Shown here: in pieces, positions 8,436 through 16,072 of the stretch
Layout of the letters: every line of letters begins with the position of its first letter
Numbering within the stretch: the first letter of the stretch is position 1
Assembly: GCF_016679925.1 (NCBI RefSeq)
Contig: NZ_JAEQBW010000004.1
Coordinates: 62,001-126,000, forward strand
Length of the DNA stretch: 64,000 nucleotides
Origin: Marivirga aurantiaca
GTDB taxonomy: Bacteria > Bacteroidota > Bacteroidia > Cytophagales > Cyclobacteriaceae
Direction: 5' to 3'
The notes under the pieces: model-generated
The model's database searches: none
Seen by the model: the letters and a program-made list of their open reading frames with translations, nothing else
What the model was told of the DNA's origin: nothing
Position numbers and translations under genes: made by a program

Positions 8436-9317
8436 TTACGCTTTTGGATGTGCCTGATCAAACACTGCTTTGAGTTTGTCAAGCGAATTGTGGGTGTAAA
8501 CTTGTGTTGCTGCCAGGCTGCTGTGTCCGAGCAAATCCTTTACAGCATTCAAGTCGGCCCCTTTATTTAATAAATGTGTTGCAAATGTATGTCTAAGAAC
8601 ATGGGGGCTTCTTTTGTCAATGGTTGTACATTGATCTAAGTATTTTTTGACAATTCTGTAGATTAACATAGGGTATGATTTCTCTCCTTTGTTAGTAACG
8701 ATGAGCGGTTCACTTTCCGTATGAAAAAGGTGTTCTTTTTTATGTAGCAGGTAATGATCCAGCCTTTCCTTTAATGCATTGTGAAAAGGAATTACTCTTT
8801 CCTTGCTTCCTTTGCCTAAAACCTTGATGGTGCTTGCGTATAAATCAAAATCTTTTAATCGCAGACCAATTAATTCTGACAACCGTATGCCGGTTCCATA
8901 AAGCAACTCCATTACAAAAGCATCTCTGCTTCCCTCAAAATCATCTTCAAATTCGAATAAGGTGAGCAAATCATTGATGTCAGCCTCATGGACAAATTGT
9001 GGCAGGTCTTTGGAAACCTTAAGAGCCTGTATTTTTTGAACCGGGCTTTGACTAATTTTTTCCCGCGAAATGGCAAATTTATAAAACATGCGAAGGGAAG
9101 CCATCTTTCTGTTGATGGATCTTGGACTGATTTTCTGCTGCATCATGGCTACTATCCAGGAACGGATGTGGCGGTGTTCAGCCAGCAGTAAATCTTTGAG
9201 TTGGTATTGGTTCTCCAAAAATGCTGCAAATTGATCCAGATCTGATCTGTAGGATACCAGTGTGTTCACACTGTATCTTTTTTCAAATTGCAAGTATTTC
9301 AAGAATGTATTGAGCAT
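8436..9317 (-). CDS. xerC: tyrosine recombinase XerC/XerD
   Basis: The 293-aa tyrosine site-specific recombinase has an N-terminal SAM-like core-binding domain (MLNTFLKYLQFEKRYSVNTLVSYRSDLDQF) and a C-terminal catalytic domain with the R-K-H-R-H-Y set: LYGTGIRLSELIGL (Arg), the KGSKER lysine segment, HVLRHTFATHLL (HxLRH), LLGHSS (His) and TQVYTHN (Tyr). It resolves chromosome dimers at dif. The genomic position between rpsU and hpf supports the housekeeping paralogue. The ATG follows directly on the U-tract of the rpsU terminator with no recognisable Shine-Dalgarno sequence. Confidence 0.94.
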   Translation of the reverse strand: MLNTFLKYLQFEKRYSVNTLVSYRSDLDQFAAFLENQYQLKDLLLAEHRHIRSWIVAMMQQKISPRSINRKMASLRMFYKFAISREKISQSPVQKIQALKVSKDLPQFVHEADINDLLTLFEFEDDFEGSRDAFVMELLYGTGIRLSELIGLRLKDFDLYASTIKVLGKGSKERVIPFHNALKERLDHYLLHKKEHLFHTESEPLIVTNKGEKSYPMLIYRIVKKYLDQCTTIDKRSPHVLRHTFATHLLNKGADLNAVKDLLGHSSLAATQVYTHNSLDKLKAVFDQAHPKA

Positions 9318-9322
9318 AAAAA

Positions 9323-9360
9323 AAGTTAGTATCCTTCCCCTTAAGGATGAATACTAACTT
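9323..9360 (-). terminator. terminator of rpsU, abutting the xerC start
   Basis: A 10-bp perfect outer stem (AAGTTAGTAT / ATACTAACTT) continues into an inner CCTT/AAGG stem. On the minus strand it is followed by a run of seven T residues that ends in the xerC ATG. It should stop most rpsU transcripts and would leave xerC-hpf to readthrough. Confidence 0.8.
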
Positions 9361-9390
9361 AGTAAAAAGATTTCAAATTAGCTAGAAAAA

Positions 9391-9582
9391 TTAGCTATCT
9401 AAATCCCTCATTTTTTGTCTATATGCTGCACGTATAACTTCTTTTCTTCTTTCAACAGAAGGTTTTACAAAGTGTTGACGAGCACGAACTTCTTTCAAAG
9501 CACCTGTTTTCTCAAACTTCTTCTTAAAGCGTTTTAATGCCTTATCGATTGATTCGTTTTCTTTTACGTTTATTTGTATCAT
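9391..9582 (-). CDS. rpsU: 30S ribosomal protein S21
   Basis: A 63-aa basic protein matching bS21: MIQINVKENESIDKALKRFK, then GALKEVRARQHFVKPSVERR and a Lys/Arg-rich end (KEVIRAAYRQKMRD). It is a small-subunit protein near the mRNA exit that helps initiation. The frame can be extended to a GTG at 9591, but the ATG at 9582 is preceded by a strong GGAGG at 9591-9595 with 8-nt spacing. A near-consensus -7 box is at 9664-9672. A leader hairpin around 9633-9652 (TTCCC ... GGGA) could matter for control, but that is only a suggestion. Confidence 0.96.
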   Translation of the reverse strand: MIQINVKENESIDKALKRFKKKFEKTGALKEVRARQHFVKPSVERRKEVIRAAYRQKMRDLDS

Positions 9583-9590
9583 ATTATACA

Positions 9591-9595
9591 CCTCC
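9591..9595 (-). promoter_or_regulatory. Shine-Dalgarno site of rpsU
   Basis: GGAGG on the minus strand, 8 nt before the ATG at 9582. Strong Shine-Dalgarno sites are uncommon in Bacteroidota, so this one decides the start codon against the upstream GTG. Confidence 0.75.
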
Positions 9596-9663
9596 TTCCG
9601 CGAGCGTTCTTAAAACTTTATCTATAATTTATTCCCTGTGATAACGGGATTGTTTTAAGGACT

Positions 9664-9672
9664 GCAAAGGTA
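9664..9672 (-). promoter_or_regulatory. -7 promoter box of rpsU
   Basis: The minus-strand reading TACCTTTGC is a full match to the Bacteroidota -7 consensus TAnnTTTGC. It predicts a leader of roughly 75 nt before the rpsU ATG. Confidence 0.6.
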
Positions 9673-9792
9673 TAAGTAATGTTTTTATTTTCCTAATGGC
9701 TTCAACCTTAGTGTAAATATCTCTTTTTCAGATACTCACCCGTCTCTCATTTTACAGGTGCTACGTGCTACAGTTTGCACACTAAAATAGCG

Positions 9793-9800
9793 TATATTTA
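9793..9800 (+). promoter_or_regulatory. weak candidate promoter of the 9.8-21.2 kb gene run
   Basis: TATATTTA at 9793-9800 differs from TAnnTTTG only at the last base, and a TTTG lies 15 nt upstream at 9774-9777. It is 30 bp before the first gene of the long co-directional run. The fit is only partial. Confidence 0.3.
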
Positions 9801-9829
9801 CTATTTTCTTCATTTAAACCTATTATAAC

Positions 9830-10447
9830 ATGATGCTGATATTTCCCGGGCTGGTGATTTCCTTTGTCTTGCTGATTGCGAGCTACTACTATTATCAGAA
9901 TAAGCAGGAAAATATGGGAGGTAAAATATCTGTGGCAAAAGCATTTTGGCTTGGCTATGCTTTGTTTAATTATTTTATTTTTACAGTTTTTCTGTATTTT
10001 TTTCTGGAAAATCAGATATTTCAATCCGTACTATTTCTTATTATTTGCGTTTTTTATTTCAGGGCATTGTTCCAGGGGTTTTTGATGTTTGTTACCCGGA
10101 ATTGGGTACCCAACTATGGAATGATGTATAATATAGTCTGTATCATTATTATATTCAGCGCACTGATCAAACTCTACCTTTCCTTTGGCTCTTTGAAGGA
10201 AGAAGGTTTGGTTCTCACATCATTATTTCTTTTTAAATTAATTCTAATACTCTTTACAGATACCATCTATGCCTATAAATTCAAACAGCTCATCGGCAAC
10301 AACACCAAAGGAAGAAAAGCTATTTGGTATGCTTCCGATGAAAGGAAATTTGAAAAAATCAACCGCCTCACTATAAGAAATAACATTATATTTAGTTTTA
10401 TTAGTATTACATTAATTATCCTAATGATTTTATATGATAAACCTTAA
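9830..10447 (+). CDS. small polytopic membrane protein, unknown function
   Basis: A 205-aa protein made almost wholly of hydrophobic helices, five or six by eye (residues about 3-20, 38-60, 64-85, 98-118, 127-147 and 183-201), with a short polar loop around residues 150-180 (KQLIGNNTKGRKAIWYASDERKFEKINR). I recognise no family. It is the first gene of the long run. Its last 14 bp overlap the start of the UnbU/UnbV-like fusion gene, so the two products are probably translationally coupled and may form one membrane complex. Confidence 0.75.
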   Translation: MMLIFPGLVISFVLLIASYYYYQNKQENMGGKISVAKAFWLGYALFNYFIFTVFLYFFLENQIFQSVLFLIICVFYFRALFQGFLMFVTRNWVPNYGMMYNIVCIIIIFSALIKLYLSFGSLKEEGLVLTSLFLFKLILILFTDTIYAYKFKQLIGNNTKGRKAIWYASDERKFEKINRLTIRNNIIFSFISITLIILMILYDKP

Positions 10448-13211
10448 GCCCAATACCTGGACCGGTAGTTACAGTATACCACCTGCCGGGGATGTGCGCT
10501 GGCGTGCGTTTGGCTTGTTATTCCTTTACCTGATCTTAGGAATGACTATTCTGGGCTTTAGCCGCCAACCTTTACATATTTTCATCCTGATTGCTTCAGG
10601 AGCCCTTTTGGATGTGGTGCTGAGTGGTTTATTGAGATCAAGGAAAATTTTCCCGCTTTCTGCGATGATTTCCTGTAGTTCTCTGGCACTCATATTAAAT
10701 TGGTCATTCGGCATGCATAATTTATGGTTGCCGGTATTTATCTGTATAGCTTCAAAATACCTGATTACGTTAAATGGGAAACATTTCTTTAACCCATCTT
10801 TATTCGCCATTTGTGTTTGCCTTATTTTAGGGGAAGAGTTTGTTACCTTGGCACCGGCATACCAGTGGTATGGCAGCGCAGAGACGGCCTGGTTAATGGG
10901 CTTTTTTATAGTTACAGGAGCACTGTTCTTATTTGTTTTTAAAATAAAAAGAGGCTGGCTCATTGGCTCTTTCTTAATTACTTTTTTCCTGCAAACACTT
11001 TACAGGGCATATGTAATGGAGCACATTATTCCATGGGAAACTTTATTCCTGAGCTCCCTTACTTCCCCGGCATTTTATCTGTTTACTTTCTATATGATCA
11101 CCGATCCTGCTACAAGCCCCGGAAAGCGATCAGACCAAATTTTGGTGGGTGTGTTCATCGCCCTTTTCGATTTGCTCTTTCATTTAAAATATAGCCTTTA
11201 TACTTTCTTTTTTGCGGGATTAACGGTTGCAGGGATTCGTTATATATATTTTCTTGCTAAACAATTATTGAGTAAAGACGGATTTTATCCTTTATCTGCC
11301 ATTAAAGCAAAGGCCTCTCATGCAGGATTGTTGCTCGTTTTTTTTATTCCCGTTATACTGGCCTTTCAGTTGAATAAAAACGAAGCCCTAATTCCTCATG
11401 AGGATTTATTTAGTCTTGAAAATGTAACTCACGAACATAGTGGTCTGGGCTGGGCAAAAGGAGATTTGCTGGAAAATACAGATCCAAGACTGGCGCATGT
11501 AGCCAAATGGATACTTTCGGTTGGAGATGCTTCTGCAATAGCGGATGTTAACCATGATGGCTTGCCTGATATTTTTCTCACACAACCTTTGAAAACAGCA
11601 GAATGGAAAGCTAAGCTTTACATTAACCAAGGCGATTTTAGGTTTGAAAAAGTAAGTATTCCTGATTTGGATCGGTACCTGGATGACCCTGTAAAATATG
11701 GAGTGCCTGGTTTTGCTTTCTTTATGGATTATGACAATGATGGTGACAAGGATTTGTTTGTAGGTTTTGGGTTCGGAAAATCGCACCTTTTTGAGAATAA
11801 AAGCACAGCTGATGGCAAAGTTGTTTTTAAAGAAGTGAAAGTGCCGTTTTTGGAAAACCAGCATACGATATGTCTTGCCGCCAATGCTTTCGACTTTGAT
11901 AATGATGGTTTTCTTGATTTGTTTTTAACCAATACTTTGCCTACACATTTACCAGGCTATAAAGAAAATCCTGAACCATTAAACATCTTTAAACTGCCCG
12001 AAGCTGCTTATGAGGGGGATGAAAGAATGTTTCAGTTTATGCATGAAAGCTGGCACAATGCCAATAATGGAGGCTTAAATTACCTTTTGAAAAACACCCG
12101 TGATTCCTCTGTTTTCAGTTCATTGAACAATGATGAAATAGGCTTGCAGGCTACTCGATGGAGTCTTGCTGTTGGCACACTGGACATTAACAATGATGGC
12201 TTTACTGATATTTATGTAGCCAATGACTTTGGACGGGATGATTGTTACCTGAACATGGAAGGCAAATATTTTGAAAGGCAGGAGGGTGAATTTTATGGTG
12301 ATTTAGGATTAGATACCTATAAAGGCATGAATGTATCTGTGGGTGACCTTGACCGGAACGGGAAAGAAGATATTTACATTAGCAATGTACACCATGCTAT
12401 GCAGGCAGAAGGTAGTTTGTTGTGGATGAATTTTACAGAAGATGAAGCCCCAAAAGCCAATTTTAAGGAACAAGCCTCTCAACTAAATGCACTCAACACC
12501 AATCGTTTCGGTTGGGGAGCTGCTGTTGGCGATCTTAATTTGAATGGTTGGCAGGATGTTATCCAGGCTAATGGGATGGTGGATGCGTCATGGGATCCTA
12601 AATTTGAAAAACCTACCGATTATTGGTACTACCAGGCGCAAATAGCCAGAACTGGTCCAGAAGTCCACAGCTTTGCCAATAAATGGGCGGATATTAGGGG
12701 ATGTTTTATTTATCCTAATGAACCGGATAGGGTGATGATCAATAATTATGGAAAGGGTTTTGTGGATCTGGCAGAACAGTTGAATTTAACCCATCAAGCG
12801 AATACGAGAGGTGTAGCCTTGGCAGATTTTGACAACGATGGTGATCTGGATATTTTAATTACTAATCAGTTTGGGGCGCCAATTCTATATAAGAACAAAC
12901 TGGAAAACCACCAGTGGCTGGCAGTGAGCCTTTCTGGCAATGGCATTACAACCAATTCCGATGCGGTAGGGTCTAAAGTATGGATAAGCTATACCCTGGA
13001 AGGTGAAAAGCAAACACAATACAGGGAGCAGCGGTTGGTAAATGGATTTAGCGCCATGGGGGATAATCGTTTATTGTTTGGCCTCGGACATAAAAAGTAT
13101 AAGGTGGAAAATTTACAATTGAAAGTGCAATGGCATAATGGAGAACAACAAGTGCTGAATGTAGATGAGCTAAATCAGTACCTGGAAATCAATCAGGGAC
13201 TTAAATTATAA
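10434..13211 (+). CDS. NqrB/RnfD-like (UnbU-like) membrane domain fused to VCBS repeats and an ASPIC/UnbV domain
   Basis: A 925-aa fusion. Residues about 20-305 form an integral membrane domain with 9-10 helices and the NqrB/RnfD hallmarks FNPSLFAIC and FYMITDPATSPGK. From about 330 comes a predicted extracytoplasmic beta-propeller with seven calcium-type DxDxDG repeats near residues 369, 431, 485, 583, 638, 700 and 798 (for example DYDNDGDKDLF, DFDNDGDLDIL). The C-terminal 100 residues are an ASPIC/UnbV domain (HQWLAVSLSGN...SDAVGSKVWI...REQRLVNGFSAMGD). In enediyne gene sets UnbU (RnfD-like) and UnbV (ASPIC) are separate neighbouring genes; here they are one polypeptide. The canonical S/TGAT flavin-attachment motif is not evident; the nearest match is YGSAETAW. 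An electron-transfer or membrane-anchoring role is inference. Confidence 0.88.
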   Translation: MINLKPNTWTGSYSIPPAGDVRWRAFGLLFLYLILGMTILGFSRQPLHIFILIASGALLDVVLSGLLRSRKIFPLSAMISCSSLALILNWSFGMHNLWLPVFICIASKYLITLNGKHFFNPSLFAICVCLILGEEFVTLAPAYQWYGSAETAWLMGFFIVTGALFLFVFKIKRGWLIGSFLITFFLQTLYRAYVMEHIIPWETLFLSSLTSPAFYLFTFYMITDPATSPGKRSDQILVGVFIALFDLLFHLKYSLYTFFFAGLTVAGIRYIYFLAKQLLSKDGFYPLSAIKAKASHAGLLLVFFIPVILAFQLNKNEALIPHEDLFSLENVTHEHSGLGWAKGDLLENTDPRLAHVAKWILSVGDASAIADVNHDGLPDIFLTQPLKTAEWKAKLYINQGDFRFEKVSIPDLDRYLDDPVKYGVPGFAFFMDYDNDGDKDLFVGFGFGKSHLFENKSTADGKVVFKEVKVPFLENQHTICLAANAFDFDNDGFLDLFLTNTLPTHLPGYKENPEPLNIFKLPEAAYEGDERMFQFMHESWHNANNGGLNYLLKNTRDSSVFSSLNNDEIGLQATRWSLAVGTLDINNDGFTDIYVANDFGRDDCYLNMEGKYFERQEGEFYGDLGLDTYKGMNVSVGDLDRNGKEDIYISNVHHAMQAEGSLLWMNFTEDEAPKANFKEQASQLNALNTNRFGWGAAVGDLNLNGWQDVIQANGMVDASWDPKFEKPTDYWYYQAQIARTGPEVHSFANKWADIRGCFIYPNEPDRVMINNYGKGFVDLAEQLNLTHQANTRGVALADFDNDGDLDILITNQFGAPILYKNKLENHQWLAVSLSGNGITTNSDAVGSKVWISYTLEGEKQTQYREQRLVNGFSAMGDNRLLFGLGHKKYKVENLQLKVQWHNGEQQVLNVDELNQYLEINQGLKL

Positions 13212-13215
13212 AGCG

Positions 13216-14133
13216 ATGTTAAAGAACCAATCAAATGACATAAAGGCAATGGCCATTATTTTATGGCAGGTAGCCTTTACTTTTTTTGCCTTGTTTGTTT
13301 CCTTTAAAGGGGAAAACCTTGTTTGGTTCCTGGGGCAGGTGTTACTTGCTATCAGTATCTTTCAATGGTTTGTTATTCATCATGACTTGGCACATGATAG
13401 CTTTTTTAAAACCAGGGTCTTAAATAAAATATTTGGTCATATATCTTCCATCCCAACTTTAATACCATTTTTTAGCTTTAAATTGGCTCATCATCAGCAC
13501 CATGTCTGGACAGGTTGGCGAGATAAGGATCCGTCCAACCCTGAAAATTATTTTAAAACACCTCCATCATGGATTATCAGAATCGTTAATTTTTGTTGGA
13601 AATTCTGGATTCCTTTAATGTCACCGGTATTTGTAATTCAGAACTTCTGGAACATGCCAAGATTATTCAGAAACTTTAAATCAGCTGTGGCCAGAGCCGG
13701 AATAGTTTTGAGTATTGTACTCGTTTTCTCGATCTACGTTTTTCTGTTTGCTGGTTTTGGTAAGTTGATGCTGGAGTGTTGGCTAACAGCATTTATATTA
13801 TATATGATTTTTTCTGATTTGGTACTGATGAGCCAACATACAGATATTGAATGGCAAACTGCCGGAAAAAAAGAGGTCACTTCTTTCCAATATGCTGAGC
13901 AGTCCAATTATACCCGGACGATTATTTACCCGAAGCCTGTATCAAGATTTTTATTTTACAATTTCGACAGGCATGGACTGCATCACCAGAACCCTTCTAT
14001 TCCTACTTATCAACTTGGGAGCTTACCACAAACCCCTCATTTAAATGTGGGTTGGTGGGAATGGCTCAAAAAAGCAAAAAGTCTTTCAGCTTTTTCATTA
14101 TTGTATGTAACACCAAAAGCAAGTAAATCATAA
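13216..14133 (+). CDS. membrane fatty-acid-desaturase-family protein (first of two)
   Basis: A 305-aa FA_desaturase-type protein with the three diiron histidine boxes: HHDLAHDSFF near residue 56, LAHHQHHVW near 93 and DRHGLHHQNP near 253. About four membrane helices lie between them. The family inserts double bonds or hydroxyl groups into acyl or isoprenoid chains using O2 and electrons from a redox partner. It starts 4 bp after the UnbU/UnbV-like fusion gene. No ferredoxin or cytochrome b5 domain is fused, so electrons must come from elsewhere, possibly through the NqrB/RnfD-like neighbour. The substrate is unknown. Confidence 0.9.
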   Translation: MLKNQSNDIKAMAIILWQVAFTFFALFVSFKGENLVWFLGQVLLAISIFQWFVIHHDLAHDSFFKTRVLNKIFGHISSIPTLIPFFSFKLAHHQHHVWTGWRDKDPSNPENYFKTPPSWIIRIVNFCWKFWIPLMSPVFVIQNFWNMPRLFRNFKSAVARAGIVLSIVLVFSIYVFLFAGFGKLMLECWLTAFILYMIFSDLVLMSQHTDIEWQTAGKKEVTSFQYAEQSNYTRTIIYPKPVSRFLFYNFDRHGLHHQNPSIPTYQLGSLPQTPHLNVGWWEWLKKAKSLSAFSLLYVTPKASKS

Positions 14134-14162
14134 GATTTCGAAATGATTGACAGATTTTAATA

Positions 14163-15017
14163 GTGAAAAACTCTAAAGACATAAGAACACTTTGTTTTCT
14201 TCTGATAATAGTATCAGTGAGAATAGTGCTTTGGTGGAAGGCCCCTAATTACTTCCTGATTTGGCTTCCATTCATTATCGCTTCAGTTTTTATACTTTAT
14301 AGCATCAAACATAACCATCTCCATTATTCAGTTTTTAAGTCAGCAGTACTTAATCGTATTTATGAAAATATTTTAGGGGTTTTCACCGGTACCAGTATGA
14401 ATGGGGCTTATGTTATTCACCTTGTAAATCATCATAAAGAGAATAATAATTCGAATGATTGGGGAAATACTGCTAGGTATCAGCATCGCTCTGAAGCAAT
14501 TAATCTTATGAAATATGCATGTATGACACCTTTAAAGTTTCTGAAAGCGAAACGGAAATGGCTCCAAAATACTGCACATAAAAGTATAGGATTGGTAAGC
14601 AAAACAGAAAGTTGGATTATCATGATCGTTTATTTTGTGATGCTGATCCTGAAATTTGAGGCAACCATTTTGTACATAATATTACCTCATTTGCTAGGGC
14701 AGTTAGTATTGGTCAGTTTTAATTATTTCCAACATGCTGATTGTGATCCACTTTCAGAATACGACCATTCCCGAAACTTCACGGGCAAGTTCATTAATTT
14801 TTTTAATTTTAATAATGGCTTTCATACCGCTCATCATCACCATCCGGCAGCACATTGGAGCGAGTACAAAAGAATTCATCTTTCAATGCAGCATAAAATT
14901 GCCGCCAGTTTAAATGAGCGAAATTTTATTTACTATTTTATTCGTCTGCTATTGAGTAGAAATCAGAAGATGACAAATCAGAAAAGCAATGAAATCCTTC
15001 ACAAAATAAATGTGTAG
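14163..15017 (+). CDS. membrane fatty-acid-desaturase-family protein (second of two)
   Basis: A 284-aa integral membrane diiron-type protein with His boxes KHNHLHYSVF (near residue 49), LVNHHKENN (near 88) and GFHTAHHHHPAAHW (near 220), plus FNYFQHADCD, which adds a further His. Four or five hydrophobic helices surround them. Box spacing and wording differ clearly from the preceding desaturase, so this is a distinct subfamily rather than a tandem duplicate. The start is a GTG at 14163, and no better ATG is available. It ends 2 bp before the Rieske gene. Hydroxylase, desaturase or acetylenase activity cannot be told apart by sequence alone. Confidence 0.85.
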   Translation: MKNSKDIRTLCFLLIIVSVRIVLWWKAPNYFLIWLPFIIASVFILYSIKHNHLHYSVFKSAVLNRIYENILGVFTGTSMNGAYVIHLVNHHKENNNSNDWGNTARYQHRSEAINLMKYACMTPLKFLKAKRKWLQNTAHKSIGLVSKTESWIIMIVYFVMLILKFEATILYIILPHLLGQLVLVSFNYFQHADCDPLSEYDHSRNFTGKFINFFNFNNGFHTAHHHHPAAHWSEYKRIHLSMQHKIAASLNERNFIYYFIRLLLSRNQKMTNQKSNEILHKINV

Positions 15018-15019
15018 AA

Positions 15020-16072
15020 ATGAGTAAAATGTACAAATCATCAGGTGAATTGGTCAATCATTGGTATGCTGCCGGTCAATCAAAAGCATTTAAAAAAGGG
15101 AAACCACAATCGGTCGTTATTTTTGAAAAGCCCCTGGTGATCTGGCGAATGAAGGATGGTTCATTAACAGTAATGCTGGATCGTTGTAATCATAGGAATG
15201 CTCCTTTAAGTGAAGGAAAAGTGCTGAATGATTGTTTGATTTGCCCCTACCATGGCTGGACCTATAATAAAGAAGGAAAATGTATCGAAATACCTTCTGA
15301 GGGGCCCAATGTAGATAGAATCCCCAATAAAAAAGTGGAGTCATTTCCTTTAAAAGAAGCCTATGGCCTGGTTTGGGTTTGGATGGGAAAGGATAAATCA
15401 CCTACTTCAGCACCTTTTGAAATGCCTGTGATGAAAGAGTTAGGCTGGCATAGCTATTATATGGAGACGAAGTTCAGCAATACGGTTACTGATCTGGTGG
15501 AGAATTTTATGGATGTGCCTCATACTGTTTTTGTCCACAAAGGCTGGTTCAGGGACAGAAAGCAAATTTGTATAAAAGCAAAAGTAGAACGTACGGCTGA
15601 CAGTGTGCTCGTTAGTTATGATCAACCCAATGACTCAATCGGGTTTTCCGGCTGGCTGGTAAACCCTAAAGAGCTACCAATGAAGCATACAGATAATTTC
15701 TATATGCCCAATATTACTAGGGTCGATTATATTTTTGGTGGAAATGAAAGAGGTTTTATTATTACAAGTACATGTACCCCGGTGAGTCCTTATGAAACCA
15801 TGGTTTATACCTTGATCAGTTATAAGTTTGGTTGGTTAACACCGATAGCCAAATTGGGCTTGTCAGCATATACACGGAAAGTAATTAATCAGGACGTATG
15901 GATTATGGATGTTCATGGTAAAAACATTCAGAGGTTTGATGAAACGGATTACCACTCCACCCAGTGTGATTTTATGCACTTATACATAGAATCATTGAGA
16001 GAGTATGCAACAAATGCTGATGAGAAATCTATTCCTGAGCCGACTGTAAAAGAGATTGAATTTTGGGTATGA
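15020..16072 (+). CDS. Rieske non-heme iron oxygenase, alpha-subunit type
   Basis: A 350-aa ring-hydroxylating-oxygenase-type protein. The N-terminal Rieske [2Fe-2S] site is C56-x-H58 ... C75-x2-H78 (RCNHRNAPL and CPYHGW). The mononuclear iron site follows as ENFMDVPHTVFVH with N162, D165, H168 and H173. The Asp bridging the two centres is presumably D165. The length fits single-component oxygenases of the PaO/VanA-like group. Such enzymes hydroxylate, demethylate or desaturate small molecules and need an external reductase, which is not encoded nearby. The gene is embedded between the second desaturase and the radical SAM gene (ATGA overlap with the latter). Confidence 0.93.
   Translation: MSKMYKSSGELVNHWYAAGQSKAFKKGKPQSVVIFEKPLVIWRMKDGSLTVMLDRCNHRNAPLSEGKVLNDCLICPYHGWTYNKEGKCIEIPSEGPNVDRIPNKKVESFPLKEAYGLVWVWMGKDKSPTSAPFEMPVMKELGWHSYYMETKFSNTVTDLVENFMDVPHTVFVHKGWFRDRKQICIKAKVERTADSVLVSYDQPNDSIGFSGWLVNPKELPMKHTDNFYMPNITRVDYIFGGNERGFIITSTCTPVSPYETMVYTLISYKFGWLTPIAKLGLSAYTRKVINQDVWIMDVHGKNIQRFDETDYHSTQCDFMHLYIESLREYATNADEKSIPEPTVKEIEFWV

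Noticed and set aside
10526-10963. 145-aa minus-strand ORF in the RnfD-like domain
   Set aside because: Shadow of a helix-rich coding region on the other strand; no protein motif.
11406-11864. 152-aa ORF on the minus strand inside the ASPIC fusion gene
   Set aside because: It is antisense to the VCBS repeats, which explain the periodic composition, and it has no start signals or family.
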